Source: Dactylonectria macrodidyma (Eukaryota; Ascomycota; Sordariomycetes; Hypocreales; Nectriaceae). Taken from it: DNA of 64,000 nt. Both the position numbers and the translations under genes were made by a program. This document shows positions 56,801-64,000 of the stretch, piece after piece. How positions within the stretch are numbered: the stretch's first letter is position 1; the number at the start of each line of letters is the position of its first letter. The stretch is from the NCBI GenBank assembly GCA_020744425.1, contig JAGMUV010000042.1, positions 248,001 through 312,000 on the forward strand, written 5' to 3'. The notes under the pieces were generated by a model, which saw only the letters and a program-made list of their open reading frames with translations, was not told where the DNA came from and did not search any database.

Positions 56801-57043
56801 CATCTCGCCGCCATAGTTGTAGAATGGGACAAACTCAACGCCGCCCGCGCCGACCTTGCCAGCATTTACAACGTCCTCGGCGATGAGGTCCGGGTCAACA
56901 CTGGCGTCGGGGAGCCAGTACCGAAAGAATGGACGAGAAGAAGCTGCGGGATTGCTGAAGCTCCCACGGCTGGCAGCTTGAGTCTGAATGGCCAACAGGG
57001 GGAGCAGGATGAGAAAGCCACGAACTAGGCGTTGCAATGCCAT
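53822..57043 (-). CDS. Secreted GH106-like alpha-L-rhamnosidase
   Basis: Reverse-strand exons 57043-56615, 56552-56111, 56045-55230 and 55170-53822. The introns are GT-AG of 59-65 bp and the protein has 1011 residues. A signal peptide (LILLPLLAIQTQAASRGSFS) precedes the family start FFRYWLPDASVDPDLIAEDV and VGAGGVEFVPFYNYGG. The middle holds the catalytic barrel region with a Trp-rich segment (INRAFAGGVNRVVIHGQTYA). The C-terminal 250 residues contain a jelly-roll sugar-binding-like domain (YYETSFEWTGDRKRHGAYLN, LHPGENMVTLVVPTTMWNYL), as in GH106 and GH2-type proteins. GH106 enzymes release L-rhamnose from rhamnogalacturonan, flavonoid or other rhamnosides. Assignment to GH106 rests on remembered family features; an unnamed relative is possible. 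A CTACCGGNCCGG site lies about 295 bp upstream. Confidence 0.78.
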
Positions 57044-57528
57044 AATTAACTGTCTTGGGTCACTCTGTAGAGAGATCTAATGAGTCCGGAAGGGCGAACC
57101 AAATTCAGGCGATGCCCATGCAAAGGGAACTGCGGTATATTAGCCCTACGGTGAGCCCCATGGTCCATGTCGAGCCAAGTGAGGTGCACGATGCAATCTT
57201 TGTTCCAGACCATCCACCTGCGTGCGGCGAGCTAAGTCTCGGTCCATTGATCCCTCGGTAGCGCAGGTCTCTGGAGTCCGGGTGGCGCACCGAAGGCCCT
57301 AGCCATGTTACAATATCGTCCCACACCAATAGTGTGCTACCGGCCCGGGCCACGGGCTCAGCTGTGAAGCAGCAGGGGAAAGGTTCGGGAGCTATGTAAT
57401 ACATTTTGTTTCATTGGCATCAGCTCCTCCGAGGTCGCGGACTGTTGAATCGACTGCTCGGTAGCACGTTGCTAACCTCTCGAGTTAAGCCCAATCTGAT
57501 GAGGCAAATTGATTTTTCAATCTTCCCA
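57044..57528. promoter_or_regulatory. Promoter region of GH106 gene
   Basis: 485 bp between the GH106 start and the end of the regulator gene. It contains the cluster element and no open frame of note. Confidence 0.5.
57337..57348 (+). promoter_or_regulatory. CTACCGGCCCGG element upstream of GH106
   Basis: Exact match to CTACCGGNCCGG, about 295 bp before the GH106 start codon. It shares the 13-mer GCTACCGGCCCGG with the site at 60945. CTAGCCATG lies about 30-40 bp to its left, as at that site. Confidence 0.7.
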
Positions 57529-60007
57529 TCAGTTTTGCCACGGCACCGACAATGCGTCTAGTAACACGCCTCCAGGGATATCCGTGATGCTCCCAAACCA
57601 AGAAACCTGCTCATCGCCGAACACAGCGGGCGCCGAGGCCATGTCACCGTCTATCCCCTGGCTCTGCTGCCGGATGGAGTCATGGAATCCGAAGTTCAGC
57701 GTTCCATCACACAATTCGTGCGCGGCATCTTGTCCAAATTGTGCCGTGTCCGCATCACCTCCATCAGCATGACCGAACGCGTCTCCCGCAGATCGCGGGC
57801 TCGATACCGCTTGTCCCTCTCCGACATCCGGACGACCTTTGCGGGGAGGGTTTATCGGCTTGCATCGTGAAAGTGCATCACAGGCGCCTTCAAGCGCCCG
57901 TCCATAGGCTCCTGTGGTAGCTTCCTGTGATGAGAGCGACTGGAGGAGGTCTGCAACCTCGCGCACATCCTGTATGGAGGCGCTTTGCAAGGACGAGTCT
58001 AACAGCTCAGTCCTTGAGGGCTCTACCGCCTTGAGGATATAACAGCAGGCCGATACAAGCATTACGAAACCGAAATCGCACATGTATCTAATTCTGCCCT
58101 TGGCGATAGGAGATATCTGTGTCATGCAATGTAGGAAGGCCCTAGCCGCTCCGAGCACCTCTGCATCGGCAGACGAGGGTTTCGAACGGCGGCTATGTTG
58201 GTAGAACTTGGCGAATCGAAAGTGAAAACGAAGACGCCGAGCGGTTGCCGTTGCTGAAGCGGCTGATGTCAACATCACGATACTAGACGGTCCAAGACCC
58301 ATGTACGAGAGCGCAGAGGCTCAGAGCAGGATTGTCCCGACGTACCTGTGCCCTCCAATGGACCCCAAACGTTAATCCAGTCGTCAAACTGCGGGACATT
58401 TTCGGGGGCAGACGAATTCGCAATGGCTGAATTGTGAGGTTCGGTGATGCAACAGAGGTCTACTTCGCCCAGGAGGATGATAATCTGAGGATGCGAGGTG
58501 GAGTCCTTCACGATGCTTTTCGCTTTGTGGACTCGCTCATCAGCCGACAGAGTTCTGGGACAGGCAAGTAAGAGGCTATAGCTATGATGTCGATCTTATT
58601 AGTAGCCGTCTCCAACGAGATGGTGGAATGTGAGACAGATTCGGCTCACTAGTTACTCATGGTATAGAGCCAAAGCCACATTACGCAGCCCAGCACGTTC
58701 GGCGAATGCGGCCTGCCAATATTCCACCTCACCGCGTACCCTTCAATTATTCCCTTAATAGACAAGACGTCTGCCTTGGACCGCTCGGTATTGCACCGCG
58801 ATTTCGATCGCGCGACTCCGACTTTGGAGTAGCCATAGGTGATGGCAAGGCCACTCATTGTCCCGAGCACCGCGTCGTAGGAACGCGACAGGTCATCAAA
58901 TAGGACATGTTGCACCAGCGACAGCAATATTGAGTCCAGCTTCGCTCTAAGGCCGCTCACCCCTGGCAGGTATCTAGCAATAACCTCTATCGCCGCCAGG
59001 GCGTAGAGCGGGTCATTGGGAAGGTCGGTGAAGTCTACATCGTAAAGCCAGGGTAGGAAGGGGCCAACTCTCTCCCCAAACAGGGCAAACATTTCCTTCG
59101 CATCGCTTAACTCGAGACCAGCCTTACAAAGGTAGTGAAGCAGAGGGCCGCGATCTGTGGCGGACTGAGGAAACATGGGGCGATCTTCAAAGCTATCACG
59201 GGCCATGGTACTGGGCCTCGCATCAATGGGTCCCCTCTCATTGCCCGAGTCTTGCCGAAACGTCGATTCAAAGGCCTGTACGGTCTGGTAAGGCGACGGG
59301 GTGTCTCCTATGTCCGATACAAAGCCGGCAGGATGGGCGTCGATATCGGTGTCTGCAGATGGCTCGACCGAGACACGCCTCCGCTTCCTGCTGAGCGTTT
59401 CGTGCGCGCTCTCGGGAGGCGATGGGCCGAACCCATGGCCTGGTGGCGTCTCGTGGATGGCCAAGATGGCGCTGTGGGAGCTCGATGTGGTACAAATCTG
59501 GGGCGACAATGGCCGTCGTGAGAAGGCTGACATATTGCTCGGCGTAGAGCAATGCTCGTACAGGCTTGGGGAAGCCGGCTTCTGCCCGTGGTGAAGCAAC
59601 GGGGCGGGAAAGGGTGGTAGTGGCTGGATTGTGGGCATATCCGAATCTCCCATTGAGGCAGAGGCTCCTACCGCAGTGGTGGGCATCATCATCAGAGGAT
59701 GATGCATCGGCGGCGGAAGAGGAGGAGGAAGTGGAGGAGGAGGTGGTGGTGGCGGCGGCTCGTAAATGCACTGACTGTTGGCTTTGCGGCATCGGGCGCA
59801 TGGCGGAGAGTCACCGGAACATTTCATCTTCAACAGAAGATACAAGTTAGCTCAGCTCAAGGTACCTAGCCGAAGTAGCCGAGGTGCCATTGAGATTAAT
59901 GCGTAACTTACCTTTTGCTGGCGACATCTCGTGCAAGCCAGAGCAGATCGCCTGAGCGCCGGGAGTCGGGGAGCTGCTGAAGTCGCGTCTCCTCCCCACG
60001 ACGCCAT
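57529..60007 (-). CDS. Zn2Cys6 transcription factor, likely cluster regulator
   Basis: Reverse-strand exons 60007-59912, 59827-58657, 58594-58346 and 58262-57529, adding up to 749 residues. The first intron splits the zinc cluster: ACTRCRQQK is followed after the splice by MKCSGDSPPCARCRKANSQC, giving the full CxxCx6Cx5-6CxxCx6C pattern. A poly-proline run (CIYEPPPPPPP onward) and a Ser/Pro-rich linker follow, with a basic nuclear signal (SRKRRRVS). The regulatory region includes LLHYLCKAGLELSDAKEMFA, NRHHSYSLLLACPRTLSADE and ATATARRLRFHFRFAKFYQ. Position between GH106 and GH43 and divergence from GH43 suggest that it controls the catabolic cluster. Its own upstream region carries the CTACCGG element, so autoregulation is possible. 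The start of exon 4 is the least certain joint. Confidence 0.88.
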
Positions 60008-61216
60008 GATGCTGATAGCAGGCGGTGACCAGCGAGTGGCAGAGTCGCCTCGACGTGAGAGAGAGGGACAATGGCAATGGCTGAAGAATGCAGAGAGAAA
60101 TGCGCCGTTGGATAGCTTGCTGGCTCCTTGCGCCGCGTGAGAAGGATATAATCATCGACGAGTCGAGGTGCATGCGAGGTAGTTTCTGATGTCCAGGGTC
60201 TTCGTATTTCCCCATGGGGTCAGGTGGCACACTGATGCGGGGCAATAAGGACCGAGGGGCCGAGTGCAGACGGCTCAACTCAATGCGGATGGCTCGAGGC
60301 TGATGGCTCATTGCCATTTGTCCCCTGTCTTCTCTTCTCTTCTCATCCTCCTCTCCAGTTCTTTGGCATGATCTAAGTTACCAAAGGCATATCCATATCC
60401 GTACGGTCAAACAACATCATCTGTGTCGCGGTATCTCCAAGACCGAGTCGTCACAATTGTCAGTCTGCTCATCTTCAGGCCGCCCACCCATACATAGTTC
60501 TCATGTCTAACCAGCGAGTGGATTCCACTTCCTCTCGAGATCTCTTCAAAATGAAAACAGCTTCAGCGCTCATAGAGCAGCCCCTACTACCTGTTAGGAT
60601 TATAATACAGTAAGCTTCTCACCAACTTTTCTTTACGAGTCAGTGCCCTCGCCCGCCCTCCAGGTCAATGCTCCTTGTAGCATCGGTGATAATCCAAGAC
60701 TGCCTAGGATCATGGCGCTATGCGGACCGAGATCTGAGGGCTTGTTGATGAGCGAGCCCTCTCATCAAGCGCGAAACCATTCAACGAAGATTGCACGCCC
60801 CTGTGCCAGCAGCAACTCGCCCTCAATAGAGCGGACAGCCCGATACTAGCGCGTACGGTTCGAAGTAATTCCCATGCTCTGAACGGCGTCTTTGGGGGCG
60901 CCATGGCCGTATCATCTAGCCATGGGCATGGGTGGAGTGATACGCTACCGGCCCGGACGTGGGTCTTTCTGTGAGCCAGGTTCACCCCCCCCGAGGCACT
61001 AACCTTTGAATGGATTGAGGTGCCTGTGTGAATTACAGGTTTAGTCCCTGCGTAAACACACTCTCGCCCCAGAGTCACGGCATCAGGTGCATTGAGTCCT
61101 GTCGCCTATCCCCACGGTGGTCTCCTAAAACACTTAATCAAGTCGCCAAAGTGTTTAACTCAATTCCGTGGCAATACCACCAGATCGTCTTCGCTTCGCT
61201 TCGCTTGAGCAATAGC
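60008..61216. promoter_or_regulatory. Divergent promoter of regulator and GH43
   Basis: 1.2 kb between the opposing start codons of the Zn2Cys6 gene and GH43, with one exact cluster element near the GH43 side. I see no gene. Confidence 0.55.
60945..60956 (+). promoter_or_regulatory. CTACCGGCCCGG element in the TF-GH43 divergent promoter
   Basis: Exact match to CTACCGGNCCGG, about 260 bp before the GH43 start codon and about 940 bp before the regulator's start codon. Confidence 0.7.
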
Positions 61217-62894
61217 ATGAATATAACCAATCCCATTATCCCGGGATTCGCCCCCGACCCTTCGGTCGTCCATGTGGATGGCATCTTCTACCTCGCTAAC
61301 TCCTCATTCCACCTCTTCCCAGGAATACCAATCTATACTTCCCAGAATCTGAGAGATTGGAAACTCATAGGTAAGTAAAGGGCCATCAAGGCAAGAATAA
61401 ACAACTGCCTGCTAATCCTTTCTGGTGTTAGGCCATGCCATTCATCGCCCAGAGCAACTCAGCCTCTACAATGCGTCTTCTGTCAGTGTGCCCCTGCATA
61501 CAGGGGGTAGGATGATCGCGACCGGTGGTCTCTTTGCGCCCACTATCCGACACCACCGCGGCATCTTCTATATTGTGTGCACCAATACGACTCTGGTGCC
61601 GTCTATCAAGGTGGAAAATTTCTTGATCTCGACGACCGACATTTGGAGTGGCAGATGGAGCAACCGAATACCGATTTCATACCCCGGGATTGACCCCAGC
61701 TTGTTCTTCGACGACGACGATCGCGTGTACGTACAGGGTAGTTTCTCTCTCGGCCTCGGCAACCAGCCGTCATGCACCATCAAGCAATTCGAAGTGGACG
61801 TAGAAACAGGAAAGGCTTTGACTGACTCCCGTGAAATATGGGCTGGCCACTCACGCATCGACACCGAAGGTCCTCACATATACAACGTTGACGGGTGGTA
61901 CTACTTGCTAGTCGCTGAAGGAGGCACTTTCGAGCATCACATGCTGAGCGTCGCCAGGTCCAAGAGCATATGGGGCCCGTACCAGTCGTTTGAGGGCAAT
62001 CCTATCCTGACAGCAGATGGAAAACCAGACGAGTACGTCCAAAACTCGGGCCACGGCGAGCTATTCCAGGATTCAAAAGGCCAGTGGTGGGCTGCCGTTC
62101 TTGCAGTCCGCAATGAGTCAACCTGCCAACCTCTCGGGCGTGAGACATTTCTTACCCCCGTACACTGGCCCGAGGGTAGTTGGCCGCAGATACAGCACCC
62201 CAAGGCCCAGTTTGAGGTTCCCTCCCCCCTCGCTCTGCTAGTAGACGACAAGCAGAGGATATCCTTCCAGGAGAGGATCCAAAAACTTGATGCAAGACTT
62301 GAAGACGTACATATCCGGGATCCAGAAACCTCGTGTTATGTTCCGCCCAAGTCCGGCGAACATAGCCCGTGGACACTATTCCCGAGCCTGGAGGATTTGG
62401 CGCGACCAGTTGGGACTTCCACATTCATTGGTAATCGCCAGAGGACTTTCTACACAACCGCCACAGCAAGCATTGACCTCTCCAGCCTCAAAGGAGCGGG
62501 ACATCATGGTATAATGGCCGGCCTTGCGGTATACAAGGATCACCTGCGTCACCTCCTCCTCCGCTTGGACAACAATACCAAGACTGTCGCAATGAAGGGG
62601 GTGAATGGGGATACGAACCTAGACTCGACTACATGTGAGAAGACATTGGCTGTCAATGATGCAGCCCAAATTCTTCACTTCAAGATTGTCTCTTCTCCAA
62701 AAGAGTATCGTGGGCTCGCGGCAGTGACGACTGGGGGCCAACGAGGAGAATGGGCCGACCTGGGAAGCTGGGAAACCAAAGACTTTGCGGCCAGAGAGAT
62801 GGTAGGCCCCATCTTTGGCATCTTTGCGCATTCTGCCACAGAAGCTGGGAAGAAGGTTGGGGTTGTTTTTCAGAGCTTCACACTCTGCACTTAG
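61217..62894 (+). CDS. Glycoside hydrolase family 43, intracellular
   Basis: Two exons, 61217-61370 and 61432-62894, with a 61-bp GTAAGT...TAG intron; 538 residues. The start MNITNPIIPGFAPDPSV puts the catalytic base Asp14 in the usual GH43 position right at the N-terminus. GIDPSLFFDDDD (Asp139, pKa modulator) and RIDTEGPHIY (Glu197, acid) complete the triad of the five-bladed propeller. The C-terminal 200 residues form the beta-sandwich common in beta-xylosidase/arabinofuranosidase members. There is no signal peptide, so hydrolysis is probably cytosolic, like the cluster's GH3. The likely substrates are arabinosides or xylosides; the exact linkage cannot be read. It is divergent from the Zn2Cys6 gene and has the cluster element in its promoter. 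Confidence 0.93.
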
Positions 62895-64000
62895 AGCTAC
62901 GCGAGTATGGACTTGTTGTTTCACTCTGCCTTGCCTCGAACTAGGCAATCATATTGTCACAACTATCACCAGACTCTAAGGTCATGTTTGCTTTTTTGTG
63001 CCCTCATGACGGGCCACAGGCTCGAGCCCCTGAAGGCTCGGATCCCTGACTTAGGTCACGAGACCGTCTTTTCCTTCATGTATATAAGGGCTGATTTAGG
63101 CCCTTCAAATAGCTAGAAATCAAGAGCTTCTATTCACATCACAATGCACCCTTCCTATCCGATGCAACTCATATCTCACACCATTTTAGAGCAGAAGTAG
63201 AAAGAAGGACAAAAATGAAACAACACTGGTTTTTCTCTCAAGCAAAGGAAATGAAATTGAACACACACTTGTGACGAGAGCCACGCGCCACGCGACACTC
63301 GCCTGCCATAAAAAGCATCCCAAAAACATCATATGCGCCGGGTGCACCCACCTCCTAGAAGCGTCAGTGGAACCAGCCATCGGCCAATCTACCAGGAGAC
63401 TAGTTGTTCCTTTTCTTCTTGGGCCTAGGAGGTGCCATTCTGGCCGGCCAAAAACTGGATGCATCATCTGATCTGAGCCCTTGAACTCCTTTGCGGGCGC
63501 GTCCTCGAGCCCTCATTCAGCCGGAGCATGGCTGGTTCGATCCTTTGGTTCTCCCGCGATGCGGTCGTGAGGCCGCCCGTCGGTACATGGATCGTCTTTG
63601 GGCTCCTGCTCTACCTTGTTTTCCAGTTCCTCTTGTTTACTACGTAGACTCGTTCAGGCTACGGATACGGCCAAGCGAGAGGGGGCTCAAGGCGACAGGG
63701 GCCTGTTCCCGATGTTGTCAGCGCTAACGGCCCGGTACTCAGATTCAGGCGAGGGGATCCTCAGCCCCCGGATCAGCCCATTTCATCGTCCTGCGGCTGG
63801 CTCGGGGTAAGTTCCCTTGGATCAGTCTGGATTAACAACATACGAAACATGCATCACTTCTCGAGTGGTGTCGAAGTTTCAACACAGACGTTGGACGGAA
63901 CAAATGTCGCTCATTGCTCACTTTGTGTTGCTTGTTTACAATCGCTGGCCTCGCTTGCTCCACTCTCCACTTTGCTCGATAGATTCTTGACCAGGTGGTT
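62895..64000. other. Right-edge intergenic region, no gene seen
   Basis: 1.1 kb with no supported coding region. A B-box-like GGTTCGATCC near 63536 is not accompanied by a tRNA fold. Confidence 0.45.

Noticed and set aside
63500..63560. Second B-box-like sequence GGTTCGATCC
   Set aside because: No cloverleaf can be drawn from the flanking bases.
1..64000. CRISPR arrays or bacterial operons
   Set aside because: No direct-repeat/spacer arrays, and the gene structure is eukaryotic throughout.

Overview
The window is nuclear DNA of a filamentous ascomycete (Pezizomycotina, probably Sordariomycetes). The evidence is genes with short 45-80 bp GT-AG introns, Zn2Cys6 regulators, a Clr5-ankyrin protein, a DUF4419 protein, a dimodular nonribosomal peptide synthetase (NRPS), many plant-cell-wall or glycoside hydrolases, and long gene-poor intervals with repeat and transposon relics. 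Exon structures were worked out by hand from splice signals, frame continuity and family likeness. The multi-exon models add up to whole codons.

Left part (1-19 kb): a Clr5-ankyrin protein runs off the left edge. It is followed by a decayed, bacterial-looking NRPS-PKS relic (half an adenylation domain fused in frame to the end of a ketosynthase and the start of an acyltransferase). Next come a threonine aldolase/alanine racemase-type PLP enzyme, a POT/PTR2 peptide transporter and a dimodular NRPS (A-T-C-A-T-C). The last three look like a small peptide biosynthesis locus: the PLP enzyme could supply a D- or beta-hydroxy amino acid, the NRPS joins two building blocks, and the transporter moves peptides. 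The second adenylation domain lacks the aspartate that normally binds the amino group, so its substrate may not be an alpha-amino acid.

Middle part (19-40 kb): gene-poor. It holds a membrane glycoprotein of unknown function, a small secreted cysteine-containing protein, a rhamnogalacturonan-acetylesterase-like SGNH protein with altered oxyanion-hole blocks, a broken BTB gene, a DUF4419 gene, a six-exon secreted protein, a pogo/Fot transposon relic, an 18-bp tandem repeat and an interstitial telomere-like stretch.

Right part (40-63 kb): a catabolic cluster of carboxylesterase, MFS importer of the anion:cation symporter type, GH3, tannase/feruloyl esterase, GH106-like alpha-L-rhamnosidase, a Zn2Cys6 regulator and a divergent GH43. 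The strongest new observation is a 12-bp element, CTACCGGNCCGG, that occurs exactly five times, upstream of the carboxylesterase, the MFS gene, the tannase, the GH106 gene and the TF/GH43 divergent pair. I did not see a full match elsewhere in the window. It is a good candidate operator for the resident Zn2Cys6 protein and would make this a regulon for an acylated, rhamnose-containing plant glycoside or pectin fragment. GH106, tannase and carboxylesterase have signal peptides while GH3 and GH43 do not, which suggests outside trimming, import through the MFS protein and inside finishing.
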